The notes under the pieces were generated by a model. It was not told where the DNA came from. It made no database searches and was given only the letters and a program-made list of their open reading frames with translations. Position numbers and translations under genes: made by a program. 64,000 nt of DNA, taken from positions 15,128,001 through 15,192,000 of the forward strand of contig OZ022259.1 in NCBI GenBank assembly GCA_963978905.1, written 5' to 3'. Every line of letters begins with the position of its first letter. The first letter of the stretch is position 1. This document shows positions 1 to 14,804 of the stretch, in pieces. The stretch is from Trichostrongylus colubriformis (lineage: Eukaryota > Nematoda > Chromadorea > Rhabditida > Trichostrongylidae).

Positions 1-1110
1 CCGCCCACGGGGGCGGGGCGTGCACTGGAATGTTTGGCTTTCAGCCCGAAAATGTTGGTTACGTTCAAACGTGCTCCTAACGTAGGGAGAAGATGGATTT
101 AGGTCAGTGATGAGTTTCTGAAGGTCAGGAAAGAATGCAGGGCACAGTGGGCGGGGCATTTAAAGTGGTGGGCGGAGCTTGGACGTTACATGAAAAACGA
201 CCTGTGGAGATGGGGACAAATGCGGTATGGGTAGGGCATGGGACACTAAGTAAAGACCACACATGGACCAAGTTAAGCTCCGCCCATAATGGGCGGGGCC
301 GTCGTGGAATGTTCAAAAATTGTTGATTGGGTTCGAATGTGCCCCAAACATAGGGAGAAGATGGATCAAGGTCAGGGATGAGTTTCTGAAGGTCAGGAAA
401 GAATGCACGGCACAGTGGGCGGAACATTTAAAGTGGTGGGCGGAGCTTGGACGTTACATGAAAAACGACCTGTGGAGATGGGGACAAATGCGGTATGGGT
501 AGGGCATGGGACACTAAGTAAAGACCACACATGGACCAAGTTAAGCTCCGCCCATAATGGGCGGGGCCGTCGTGGAATGTTCAAAAATTGTTGATTGGGT
601 TCGAATGTGCCCCAAACATAGGGAGAAGATGGATCAAGGTCAGGGATGAGTTTCTGAAGGTCAGGAAAGAATGCACGGCACAGTGGGCGGAACATTTAAA
701 GTGGTGGGCGGAGCTTGGACGTTACATGAAAAACGACCTGTGGAGATGGGGACAAATGCGGTATGGGTAGGGCATGGGACACTAAGTAAAGACCACACAT
801 GGACCAAGTTAAGCTCCGCCCATAATGGGCGGGGCCGTCGTGGAATGTTCAAAAATTGTTGATTGGGTTCGAATGTGCCCCAAACACAGGGAGAAGATGG
901 ATCATGGTCAGGGATGAGTTTCTGAAGGTCAGGAAAGAAGGCAGGGCACAGTGGGCGTAGCATTCAAATTGGTGGGCGGAGCTTGGACGTTACATGAAAA
1001 ACGACCTGTGGAGATGGGGACAAGTTTGGATGGGTAGAGCATGGGACAAGAAGTGAAGACCACACATGGACTAATTTAAGCTCCGCCCACGGTGGGCTGG
1101 GTGTGCACTG
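1..1110. repeat. 268-bp tandem repeat array
   Basis: About four head-to-tail copies. Units begin at the motif CCGCCCATAATGGGCGGGGC near 280, 548 and 816, with a diverged copy from 1 to 279 and a partial copy from 1083. The 280-547 and 548-815 units are almost identical, so amplification is recent. The first and last copies have drifted. Small frames of 60-100 codons recur once per unit on both strands, but they have no recognisable protein features and are products of the repeat. The array probably continues to the left of the window. Confidence 0.92.
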
Positions 1111-3218
<2,108 letters not shown>

Positions 3219-3820
3219 ACTACTTCGCCACTGTTTCTACCTGACCGGCCAAAAATTGCAAAATTTGTCTATGTGGGTGTGAACTTTGTGTGTTTGTGTG
3301 TACACCATGCCTCATCGCTAGATTGTCTTATTGGCTTCTAGATGTTGCGAATAGCTGCAGCACATCATTCATTATGTGTGTGACGATAGTGAATTGCTGT
3401 GTCTTGACTAGTGCTCAATGCTTTATCGTCGTTGTATCGTTTTCTAGGCATAATTTGACCAGAATTTATCCCTCCTTTGAAGCGCTTCTGAGAAAAAGAC
3501 AAAACGGCCATTTTGATGGTAGTTTTGTAGGCATGCTTGTAGTTTGTAGCGCTGTAGTGAGTTGCATCGCTTGTTAACCCTGCACAGCTCGTCGTTGTCC
3601 CTGTGCAAGACGTGATGTGGCGGTGGTGATCTGCTGTTGCTCGTGCAATGTCGAACCCATTGTGGACCTTTTGTGCCTTTGTTAAGTGCATTTCGAATCG
3701 TTCTAGCTCAGCATCACCCTTCTAGCGCTCGACTGCTTCTCATTTCGTTTCTCTCTCTATGACAGTGTGCATTTCATACAGAAATTAATCGAATTGCAAT
3801 AAATATATTTCTTCTCAATC
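3219..3820 (+). other. Probable 3' UTR with poly(A) signal
   Basis: T-rich sequence after the TGA at 3216-3218, ending near an AATAAA hexamer at about 3799-3804. It is assigned as the 3' UTR of the coiled-coil gene from position and signal only. Confidence 0.4.
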
Positions 3821-6199
3821 TATGTATCTCATCGCAGACAGCCATTTGGGCCCCAATGACTTGCAATTTCACGCAATTGTTATGGTCCAGCCTTCACCTT
3901 CGCTTCCCACATAGTCTTCACGGGGCTCCCCAGGATACGGTACCCTGGAGACGTTGACGACGGGAGAGTGGTTTCTTGAAGATAAAATTGAGCAGATTTG
4001 ATGCAAAACAAATTTATTTGAAAGGCCGACCGACGTAGCTGCCCACGCATCCCTCAATCTTACAGTATTCCCTGGTGAATTAGTCTTAATTAACAGACGA
4101 TGGCATTAGCAGCACCGGGTTTTTCTTCTTGACGAGATTCTACTATTCATTACACATTCGCGCTAACCCACCAAATGCCTGTCTGGTGAGGGTCGTATAA
4201 TGGCATGTGTGGGCGAGATCAGATTAATCAGCACGAATTCTCAACATTATTGCAGCGAATCCAAAATTTATTTAAATTTATTTATTGGAAAATCTGCAAA
4301 TCACTTCCTGGAACTATGAGAGCAAATTTGCATAGAAAAATGATATTATGTTTTTTGAACGCGTATTCCCGTAGCATGCTGCAATCCATCGGCTTTCAAA
4401 GGGACAGCCCCTTCCAAGTCAAATGACTTTATTTTCAAAGAAGTGAGGAGAACAATTGAATATTGTGCTGTTCCGGAGCCTCATTGTGATTTGAATCTTC
4501 AGCAACAGTGTGAAACTTCGAATGAATTTCTTTAAATTAAAAAAAAACTCATAATATAATATTTCGGATAACTTTTTGACACTTTTGATGGTTTTGATGT
4601 TCTTTGAATAGAAATTCAGGAGTCTCACACTGTTGTTCTACAAGGCGAACGCCTTTTGACATCAATTGCTGGGTCGGTCTTTACAGAAAATAAAACCGCA
4701 GTGTCAGCATTTGAGGGTGAAAAGACTGAAGAAGACGAATAACTCTACTATGTTTTTGTGATGCGCCATGTCTCCTACTCAATCGCATAATCGTAGAGAT
4801 ACTGGGATGCCTATACGATTTACAAAGCGAACAGAGACATTAAAGGCACGTTCCAGGATTACCTTGGGTGGGTTGAAGCGCTAAATTATGAAATCAGAGG
4901 TGCTGTGGTATACGCTGACAAAGAAAAATCCGAAACTAGCTCACAAAAAGGGCAAAAATCAGACCTCCTCACATCTGAGCTTGGACGAGATTACCTCATG
5001 AAAACGAGGCTTTGAATCAGTTCCCGCTGAATGGTATCATAAGGAGCTCTAAGAAATCACCTGCATCCTCATGTTAACGTCTCATTTATCACTGACATCT
5101 CTTCCTTATCTTATGTTATCACACGAATCGTAGGCCTCATTTGCCACGTTTTGCCATGATTTCCACCGTCATCGCCAACAATCACATCTGGGGTGAGCTG
5201 CTGGGTGGAGTCGGCCTCTTTGGCTCTGCACGGTCCAGGAACTGACACCCATGCCTCGGTAAAAGTACAGCCTACTTACTGACTATGGGTCGAACTATCT
5301 TACCATGGCAGGAGCTGTAACACCCCAATAACCCTGGAATGTGCCTTCAAAATGGTTTTGCCAGATCAAAACCGGTACCAGGCAGCCTATTCCGGATCCA
5401 CGGCTGTTTTCATGAGAAAATGTTAGACTTTAGAGGTACTCAGGGTATTTGGAGTTAGGGCCGTTTTTAGGATGGCTGGAGGGGAAATCGAACGTATTTG
5501 GTAAGCGTCCGTTTGGTAATCCGCAAAAGAATACCGCTTTTGGACCCGATAGTATAGCAATACGAACCGATCGAACGACGACCCTTCTTCTCAGTGAGGA
5601 ATACCTACCATATCCATTCAGTAGTAGGTTTTGGGTAGCTGTAGTTTTTAAAAACTTCCCTCAATGCAGCTGACCGTGCTCACGAGTGCCCTTGGATGAA
5701 AAAAAGATCTTCTCTACTGAAATTAAGCCTCAAAAGCATAATAATTGAGGTGAAGTATGAAAATTAAAAAAGCTGCGTTTTCCGAGTATTTTTAGAATGA
5801 CGGCAATCGCACTGTGAAATGGCACGTTTCCCTTATGGCACATTTAATTCAGTAAAAAAGTGTTGATCATGCCCAAATTTGAATGAATCTGGCTGCCTCG
5901 GTTCGGCTGGTACCCTGCATTTCATTGTCGTAGGTAGTCGAAAAGTTCCTACATGTGAGCGAACTTCTCAAGGAATTCTCAATCCGACCAGACGGTAAGT
6001 TCACGTACAATTTGTTCCCTTTTATTCATTTGTATGCTACATTTGCTCGATTTCGTAGTAGTAGTTTTTATGTGTGTCAAGCACGATATTTTTCACGTTG
6101 GAAAGCGATAGAAAGGGCGGAGCCCAGTGTGGTCCGTGGGAGGGGCGTGGGCACCCTCAGTCCTCATTCCTATCGCTATCGGTCCTTGAATAGCACAAG
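3821..6199. other. Gene-free spacer upstream of pdf-1
   Basis: No exon with both good splice sites and recognisable protein was seen. It should contain the pdf-1 promoter and 5' UTR. The stretch just before the start codon (6090-6199) is GC-richer than its surroundings. No clear spliced-leader acceptor lies next to the ATG. Confidence 0.45.
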
Positions 6200-9100
6200 A
6201 TGCGCAGCTTCTTCGCCATCTTCCTTACTCTACTCTTCTCCGTCGTCATCACATCGGCCAATCCATTACTCTATCGTGCCCCACAGGTGAGTATTATTTT
6301 TTCGAGTTTGCTACATTTTTTAATGGTTCGGGCGATGTCCCCCCTTACTGACCTCCAAGGGATTGCTCGAAGAGCTCGGTTAATTGTATATGCTCTAAGT
6401 AACCTGTCTCAGTCAGAAAACCTCGTGAATTAGTCAGCTTAGTTGAAGCTGGAGGAAAGTTGGAATTGTGCCAATTAATCAAATTTGGGAAGCCTTCACT
6501 CGACCTGCAAAGAACCACCGTTGTCACCGAACCTAGTCGGGCTCTATCCAATTCCCTACTAGCTCTAGTTCATCGAGGATTTTAAAAATGACACCCTCCC
6601 CCTTCCTGCTCCCTCCTGATGACGAAATACCAGTAATGAATTCTCTTTGGATCTACTCGAAGCCAAGAATGACCTTATTTGGGTGAATTTTGTGACCTTT
6701 CCATTCCAGTGAATTCTTTGTTGCGAGGCAAGCTACTCAAAATTCTGCTCAGATAGAATAACATAGTTAAGAATGGCAAATGAATATTCTCTATAGGCAC
6801 ATACCTTGGAATGTACTTTTAATCCATTCCACTGATTCCTCTCAGCTATTCGCTCGCCAAAACAACTCTGAACATCGTCTAGTCTAGTCCTACAGTTCCC
6901 ACGTTACATTTAGAGGCTTCTGTGAGTAAGTAGAGCTTTGAGAAGTAAGGACTGAACCCCATTGGATATGTGTTCCATTCGTACGCCTCGACTACAAATT
7001 TCATTAACCACCAATTTGCGATGTAGAAAGTGAGAGCGGTGAAAAAGAAACTCCCAAGAAACTTCCTGATTGTGGAAGCCAAAGCGACTGGTCGGGGAAA
7101 TATTATTGGCGCTATGGAGACCGACACGAATCCGGCCCCTTGCACAGACAGACAAATCGAATCGCATCATGGAGTCATCGGTGCTGCTTCGTTCGATGCT
7201 TGTTCTTGGAGAACGTAACGAGAAAATTCAATCGTAGCCTGCTTATCAGCTGGGTGTAATTCGTAAACATCTTAGCTGAACTCCTCGTCACCTTCATCTG
7301 GTGGACATCGTAACCAGCCCAGACGTGGGCCAAAGGACATCTTTTCGTCGACAGAAAAACGTACCCATCTTCATGCCATTTCATGGCTAAAGATTCACAG
7401 CAAAAGATCGAATTTCACATGTTTAGCTGACTAAAACGACGATTTTGTCCTTTTTTATGGCTTCGGGGTTCTTATAAAGGTACATCAAAAATCACGAACG
7501 AGACGGAAATGATACCAGAACACTTGAATTGTAGTTTGTGTCTATTTCGAGCGGTTACGATGAGAAAGGCTCAAGAAAAAAAGGCTATTAAGCTGGTTCA
7601 TTTAATTCACTGCCGTGCAGGGTACGACTGGGGTAAACCATCGGGTATTTTTCACCCCAAAAGTTGCAACATGAATGCTGGGAAGGACTACGGTAGAAAA
7701 TGTGGAGAACACTTGGAAGGCTTAATTTAATGGTTGAAGCATGCATGTACTCTATGAATTGAAGTTTTGAAGTTTTTGATGACCTATATGGCTTGATCAA
7801 GTTTCTCACCAATGGACTTCCTTTGAATCATCATATGCATATAGCTCTGTCGTGCAACAACACTCTGATTGCTAAAGTTGGCGATGAATGATGCACGGCG
7901 TAAACTATCATCTTCCTCAAGATGTCTGACTGTCATAGTTCCGAGCGCCAGGAGTCGTCTTTGTCATCCTTGAAGGCACATTTGTATAACTGAAGATGGA
8001 TCCTGTTGGTATATGAAATCCTCGACGACCAAAGTGTTTTTTATCGGCGAGCGATGTGACTTTTCATTTGACGTAGGATGATCTCTGAGGTTCCCACGCT
8101 TCGTGCCATTTTTTCTCCCTTAGGGCTTGCTGTAGACGAGCTAAGCTTGGGAAAGAAGTGAGTGTCAATAATAACGACACAACAGCATCATGGGTTCACT
8201 TGTAGTGTTTTCAGCAAGGACTAGTGCAGAAGTTCTGTCTGCTTTCCATTGAAGTCAAAGAGAATTCCCCCTATTTAGCATATTGTCATCCAGGACGTAA
8301 TTTTCTGCTTTCCATTAAAGTCAAAGAGATTTTCCTTTATCAGCATATTTTTATCCAGGACGTAATTTTACAATGTGAAATTAAATGAGGGTTCATTTCT
8401 CGTGAAGGGCCTAGCCATTAGACTTTATGGATCAAATTCACGCCGGATCTAATGGCACGAATACGGGTTGAAAAATGAAAGGTAAAAATGGTTTTGAAAT
8501 TTACGGCGAGCTCAAGCAGCATTGTTGGAATTTCGGTGTTCCATTACCTCAACGTGGCATAAAAGTTTAAGGCGTGGCTATCTTTTTCACCTGAATTGAA
8601 ACTTTCACCCCCTTCCTTCACGTGTATAGCGACAGGATTTCTACCAACTGCTAGTTGTCGATGGTTACCAAAAACGGAAACAAGCAATTTATTATGAATG
8701 TTCGTCCACAAGTGGCTGAATATCGCTTGTCATCTAGCGACTTTACTGCCGTCAATCGCTCTGATGCTTTGTTGTCATCTTTTCTTTTGATTTTCATTGT
8801 CTGGTTCCGGGTATCGCACGGAAAGGACAAATTTAGGAAGTTTCCTGGTCAATGAAAGGGCAAGGCCCTATTTCAATCACAACCAGACTCAAGAGGGGAA
8901 TTTCTTGGTGAGAAACGGTACAGGCAAACTATTCTCTGTGTACGCTGATCGATAGGATAGGGCGTATTGCAACCATCATATACCAGTGATTTTCCTAGAC
9001 TGTTTGAAAGGAGGAGTCCATGAAGCTCTGCAGGGCTTCATCAGGTGTCGGAGCCTTTTTTAAGGTGTCGGAACTCTGCAAAAGAATTAGATTTGGGCTT

Positions 9101-10112
9101 ACCACGTCACACTTTCGAGCGACAAGCTATTCCAACTTCTGAGAGTTTACGCCTTTTTCCAGCCTCTTCCAAGTATGATAACGCATTCAAGCTGGAAAAG
9201 GCATTCGTCATTGAGTACCGCTACTATTTTGAGCTTTTCCAATTTTCTGACTTCCCATTAACTTAAAGGCAGCAGATGGATTCATGAAACCTACAAAAAG
9301 TGCCCTTCGGGGGACGGTTACTCGTTTGCTGTTGAAAAATTGCAGATTTTCTGTAAGAAATTTTCCCTGTTATACTTTGACCGGCTGTGGTTCGATGACA
9401 ATGGTAGGGGCAGTTTGAGCCGAACATGAAAAGGTTTTTGAATATGAAAGTGAGATGCTTGATCAAATGAAAGTGAGTAGAAAACGGAGTAAAACGGTCG
9501 GAAACCCAAGAAACAGACTCCTCCATCGTAGTCAGAAAAGGGGCGGGACACGTCCAGAAGGGGGCGGGTCATGTCGAAGCAGGTTGTGGCTGTTGAAAAA
9601 GACGGCTCTAACAATTTCCGGGGCGCTTCTTCTCACCAAAAACGACTTTTTCAGGAGCTCTTATTATTCGCATTACACTCCATTTCGGAGCGCCTGATAG
9701 GGCGTGGCCTACGGACTTGGGTGGGAGCGAATCAAACACTCTCGCCACTCACCCATGTCCGTAGGCCACGCCCTATCAGGCGCTCCTAAATGGAGTATAC
9801 CTCTCCACCTTCTTTAATTGTCCAGTTTTCACGTAGACAACATTAGTCCATCCAAAGACGATGATAATTCCAGATGTACGACGATATGCAGTTTGTGAAA
9901 AGGAGTAATGCGGAGTTGATAAATGGCCTTATTGGAATGGACCTCGGCAAACTGTCGGCAGTTGGCAAACGGTAAGTGCTTTGGGATTCTGACGCTCAGG
10001 CTATTCAGATGAACCGAATGACCAGCTTTCGTCGTTTAGATCGAATGCAGAACTGATCAATGGACTGCTAGGAATGAACTTGAACAAGCTAAGCTCGGCT
10101 GGTCGACGATGA
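6200..10112 (+). CDS. pdf-1: PDF-1 neuropeptide precursor (pigment-dispersing factor)
   Basis: Encodes a secreted prepropeptide giving PDF-type neuropeptides, which in worms act through the class B receptor PDFR-1 on locomotion and arousal. Exons are 6200-6286, 9874-9971 and 10040-10112; joined they give 85 residues. Exon 1 is a signal peptide (MRSFFAIFLTLLFSVVITSA, cleavage likely before NPLL). Exon 2 carries a KR site and the first peptide, SNAELINGLIGMDLGKLSAV, followed by Gly-Lys-Arg (amide donor plus dibasic cleavage). Exon 3 encodes SNAELINGLLGMNLNKLSSA, then Gly-Arg-Arg and TGA. The first peptide matches my memory of C. elegans PDF-1a; the second differs slightly from PDF-1b. Phases agree (0, then 2). 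If the 68-bp second intron is kept, TAA at 9973-9975 ends the protein right after the first GKR. Intron 1 is 3.6 kb and carries repeats. Identification is firm; extra small exons inside intron 1 cannot be excluded. Confidence 0.93.
8237..8372. repeat. Two-copy direct repeat in pdf-1 intron 1
   Basis: Two adjacent copies of about 67 bp share TCTGCTTTCCATT at the start and CCAGGACGTAATTT at the end, with a few substitutions between them. No coding potential is evident. Confidence 0.7.
9440..9665 (+). repeat. Dispersed repeat in pdf-1 intron 1
   Basis: The segment around GGGGCGGGACACG...GAAAAAGACGGCTCT is related to sequence in rpb-2 intron 5 (about 55,330-55,500), where GAAGAAGACGGCTCT and a GGGCGGGCTGGGA-like motif occur in the same order. 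It is a diverged member of a dispersed family. Boundaries are not defined. Confidence 0.55.
9677..9795. repeat. Long perfect hairpin in pdf-1 intron 1
   Basis: Inverted arms of about 47 bp. The left arm runs from ACTCCATTTCGGAGCGCC and the right arm ends GGCGCTCCTAAATGGAGT, with a short loop around 9727-9743. The arms are nearly identical, with GATAGGGCGTGGCCTACGGAC and its complement in the core. It lies just upstream of pdf-1 exon 2 and is probably a small foldback element. Confidence 0.88.
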
Positions 10113-13100
10113 GCACACACCACGTAGCAGCATCAGCATCAACATCATCACCACTACCACCACCATCACATCACCTTTACCACAACAACACTCACAACAC
10201 GCTTCTCATCGTAACATTCAACCCACGCCATCGTGTTCTTTGATTTCCATCCTCTTGTTAGCGTCGAGAAAGTTAGCCGTGTGTGTAGCGTTTGTATCGG
10301 TAAAATTCATCGTCTCTTATGGGTGTTATTCATCAACATTTCAGTAAATCAAACTGAATTTTGACGTGTTTCCCTCTCTATCTCCGCGTTTCCTCACATT
10401 CCCGTCAGTGATTCTCTGTCTCTGGCTCTTCATTGTGCGCGCACACTTTGTTTCGCTTTTGATGTCTCTCGCCAGTCTCAATGGAACATGTGAGATGAAT
10501 GAAATCTAGTTGGTTGATCATATTTGTGTGATCGCTTATCACCACAAACAAACAACCAACAATATGAATAATCAAGAGATATGTAAGTGACATCATTGTA
10601 TCACATCAATGCGGGTCGCATACCTTCCATCTAAACTAAAAGTCAACGAGGCATTTCAACAGTACATTAACCCCGATGGACCATTGTATTGGTAAGATAC
10701 GTTTGCGAAAAATTCTACAAGTCCGAATAGCATCCCTATTCTGGCAAACTCTGAAGATCTTTCAGTGCCCCAACGTTTCCTTCGCTTGTCATTCATTGTT
10801 ATCCTCAGGAATTCCCCAGGTTGCAATATTTCTTCACCTTAACTGAAAATTTTTCGGAATTTGTATTAATCCTTAAATGTTTTCCCGAGGGAACAGATCT
10901 TACCCAGTCTCACCCATTCCATTTCTCTTATAACTCGAGAATCGCAACTGGCTAACAAAGACATCAGTAGGGCACGTCACCTGTTGCTATCTAATAGTCT
11001 TCGTACGGATCAGCGCCATAATCACTTCGAAAAGAAGCAGACATGAGTTTATCAGTATATGATATCCATGATGGGACGATTTGATAGATCAAAATGAGTA
11101 TCAGAAATACTTTTTCAGCACTTCTAGAATTATGGAAATAGACAAAAATTTCATTTGGTCCTCACTTGGTCTGAGAAGGGATTCTTTCCTAATCTCTCTC
11201 CGCTAGGCTCACCCGAACCTTATTACGATACTTTATTGGGATCTGGACACAAACATATACTCCTCATAGAGTCCCTATTAGGACATTACCCCGAATTCAG
11301 TATCAAACAGTCATTTCATTCAGTTATAATACCAGTAATACTGCAGTTCCTTAATTTTGGATAATATTTCCAATCAAGAAACACCTAGAATGTCGTGTTC
11401 GGCAATATTTCCCCAAGCCATAGCGGACCTCAGCGATTTTATGGTTCACAAAATGGGAACTTTGTGGTTACTTTTTTCACCATAACTCTAACCACCGCAA
11501 ATCGATGGTTCATGGAATTTGTAGTTGAGGAACAGAAGGAATCCTGTCTCTTGCGTCATAATCAGCAATTGCCAGTTCATAAAAAATCCTGTACGATGCA
11601 AACGAGGCCTCTGCCAGAAGCGAATAATTTGACAATCCAAACAGAGGTCCCATGTTTCTGCGACGAAAAGGCTTGTACTGTGGAATAACCCGAGGAGGGA
11701 AACTCAACCAGAGTGAAGTATGGGATGTCGAATCCTCCAGAGGGCTGGCATTTTATTTTAGAAAGTAGGGTGGGTGGTATTTTGAAATTTCCCTCGAGGA
11801 ATCGTCGACACCTTTGCACTTTCGAACAAAGTTTTGGATCGATCAGGCGATCTCTAAAAAAGTTCGTCAATCACACTTCATAGTTAGGTAGAAGCGACCT
11901 ATGTGGGACCTCTTGAGAGTAAAAATAGACAGCGTCGTCCGGGGGGAACGAATCGCTTTTTTTCAAAAATTTCCTCGGCGCTATGCTCGACCCTGAGCTC
12001 ATCTCAGAAAAATTGGGAAGGAAAATTTCTTGCTAGCTTAGGATTACTTTTTGTGACGGAAAGACTATGGGCAAGTATTCGATTTTCATTTCCTGAAAGG
12101 CATTTTAACGGTTCATTTAATTCACCAAAAAGTACATTCACAAAGCAGTTGACACACACACGTCAATCAGGTAGTTTTCCTTAGAGGGCTCATAAATTTC
12201 CGAAACAAAATCGCTGCTGGTATAAGACACCGTGGTTGGTGTTTTGTGATCTTCAACGTAAAGCATTCTGCTCAAGTAGTCATGTAGTCATTTCTTCTTC
12301 CTCGGATTAGTCAGAGCACCTACACCCCTTCCCTCCAGACTGGTGGAGAAAATGCGATAGTAAAGAAGGTAATGCGCCTTGTTATAAAAGGCCGTCTCTA
12401 ATGGAGGTATTTAGTGGCTTTGTGAGTCAGCAGCAGCATCTACAAGGGCGTAAAGGAAGCCAATAGGGAACAAAATAACGAGATATGAGGTGCATGGTCG
12501 CCGCTCAGCAGCAGGAAATGAGCGTTTTCATATCACGATATCGTCGCTAATGAGCTTCAACGACAAAACGTCTCCCCGTCGTCGATGAGCTCCAACAACA
12601 CCATGACGAAATCGTTCGGGAATTCATAGGGCTCCTCAGTAGTCGCGCGTTATTCTTGGTTGACAAGCAGTCGAAGCGTGTCATCTCTGATCGCCTTTGG
12701 AAGGAAAGCCTCAACAACTTAGCAGTTGAAATCTAATCAAGTCATGACTTTAGGTCGGATAGCTTGGTCTAAATAGCCAATGCTTGCAGCTTTTCGCCTC
12801 CATCAAGCAGTGGAATAGACCGAACCGGGACTAAAGAAGGAATTTAGTCAAGGACCGAATGGCCCTCTGGAAGAACCTGAGGACCAAAAGAGGTACAAGC
12901 CTGGGCACATTGCCTGTTCCGACATTGACAACTCCTATCAGGTTGTACGAAAATTTTTGCGACATTTTTTTCTGGAATCTTTTGAAGCTCCCAGAATTTT
13001 CCAAAATTGAGGTACATGAGCAGGGCGTCCAGTACTGATGAACACTTACTTCAGTTGAATTGGTCTATTTCCCGCGTCAGCGATAAAAATGACGAGTTTT

Positions 13101-14436
13101 CGAGATAAGCTTGGGTTGTTCCTTTTTTTTCAAATACCGCCTGGACTTTAACGTTGAAGAATGCCTCATTGCGATTAGACCACAATAAGCCAAGCCTATA
13201 TTTTATTTTTTGAAAAAAAAAAACATTCTTGCGTCGGATTCTTGAACATCAAATATTTCCAATAAATAATAATAAAATGTTTTTGAGTATTGTTCTGTCC
13301 CGAAGTCACACGCTGATTCATCATAAATGTGTGAAAAAAAATTGTTGGGGCTCCAAAAATTTTATTTTCATCTTTTGAGGCTTTTGAGATAAAATTGTGG
13401 AACCTCACATTGTTGTTTTTTTATCACACTTAATAATAAAATTGTAAATGCATACAATTAGTAGATAATAATGGTTAATAATAGTACTATAATGAACTAT
13501 ATCTACAAGAAATAAATATAAGTACCATTCTGAATTGCAGTCCGGTATTTGGCATAAAAGACAGATGTGAAAGTGAAAAAAATACAAAAAGGGCGCAAAA
13601 CCGTGCAGTTGAGAAAGGCGACTCACCTCGCCGACTCGCCTTCTCAGGGCAAAGGACCTCAACTGATTATTACAAAGCATCGATCTATCAAAATTCAGAA
13701 GCGACACGGTATCGTTAACGCGTGTATTCAGTTGGCACTGTCAGTTAATTCTGCCGTCGCGGTGAGCTCAGTACCTCCCAGTTTAACTCTGCAGCAGAAA
13801 AAGGAGCCAGTTCAATACGTATCTTCAGTAATCCATATAAAATGTCGCTGGAAGACAGCATTGCGCTTGTTCCTCTTATTTGGGGAAACACCTCCTGAAC
13901 TCTCCAATGCACAACCATCAGCTGATACCCATGCGATGATCTATGACATAAAAGTGAAGAGCAACCAATTCCGAGAAAAATGACAAGGATCGTTAGAAGC
14001 ATGAAGCCGACTAAAGAAAATAATTCCTATTTCAACTGAGCTGAAATGGACTGAATTGGCAAAGCACCTCCTCACATATCCACTTAAATGAAGAGTGTTC
14101 TTCAAATTGAATCCGAGTCGTTCCAATTGCAAAAAATCGAACCATTCCAATTGCAGCAACCGCCCCAAAGGACCGAAGTACAGAGTTGTTTCCATTTTCG
14201 CAAACCTCGCTGCCACCATTTGCAACTATCGAAAGGATGGCGCCCGTCTCTGATGGCCCCTAATAAATTCGCGCATTTCACATGATTTAATCCCTAGAGA
14301 TCAGTATTTGGCGCACGCGCTGTTCTATGACTCACACGAGCCATTGTTAGATGCTATCTGGTGCAATGAATGACCTTCGTCGCTGCTGAATATCGGCTTC
14401 TACTACACTCTGGACCTCTTCCACTCAAACCCTCAG
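10113..14436. other. pdf-1 3' UTR followed by gene-free spacer
   Basis: The first 200 bp hold CAT/CAC-rich simple sequence (10,113-10,200) and are probably pdf-1 3' UTR. Beyond that I see no exon with both a plausible splice context and protein features. A 138-codon frame at 13,567-13,983 has no recognisable motif and is not called as a gene. Confidence 0.45.
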
Positions 14437-14458
14437 CGCCCCCACTACGACCAATTCG

Positions 14459-14804
14459 ATGTTGATGCTCATCTGGTTGACGATGTCGTTTGCGATCGCC
14501 ATCACCCAACTTCTGGTCACCACTCAGCCTGAATGGATCGTCAGTCGTGATCAGATTCTGGTGAGGTTTCACTTGTTTCTTTCTTTCTCTGTCAAACTCA
14601 GCCCTGGGTTTTTGCAGGGTCTCTTCGCCATATGCAATCCATGGGGTTGTGAATTGCGAGAGTTGAGTGCTCTTCTTCCACTGGCTCTTCATCTCACCGG
14701 ATCGCTTCTGTTTCTTCTGTCCGCGATCGCACTTATTCCCGCCATTTTCTGCACGGCCACCGCTGCTCCTATGCGAAGGATCGCTCACTTGCAGATCACC
14801 GCCG
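14459..14804 (+). CDS. LHFPL-type tetraspan membrane protein, N-terminal half
   Basis: Two exons, 14459-14560 and 14618-14804, join in frame to 96 residues and end on a strong GTGAGT donor. The order is TM1 (MLMLIWLTMSFAIAITQLLV), then QPEWI, then GLF.IC opening exon 2, then an extracellular loop with two Cys, then TM2 ending in IFCTATA. This fits the LHFP-like (HMGIC fusion partner-like) four-span family, where QP.WI, FGLF..C and FF(C)NTAT stand in the same places. Claudins share the overall plan but fit the TM2 tail less well. The ATG follows a CCTCAG acceptor at 14429-14436, which could be the spliced-leader site. The second half, with TM3, the Cys-bearing loop and TM4, was not found downstream. 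The gene may have a very long repeat-filled intron, or may be truncated. Confidence 0.62.

Noticed and set aside
125..963. Repeated 100-codon frames on the minus strand and 60-63-codon frames on the plus strand
   Set aside because: They recur once per 268-bp tandem unit and drift with it; products of the repeat, not genes.
13567..13983. 138-codon open frame on the plus strand
   Set aside because: No motif, no convincing start or splice context, and overlapping open frames on the opposite strand. Left as non-coding.
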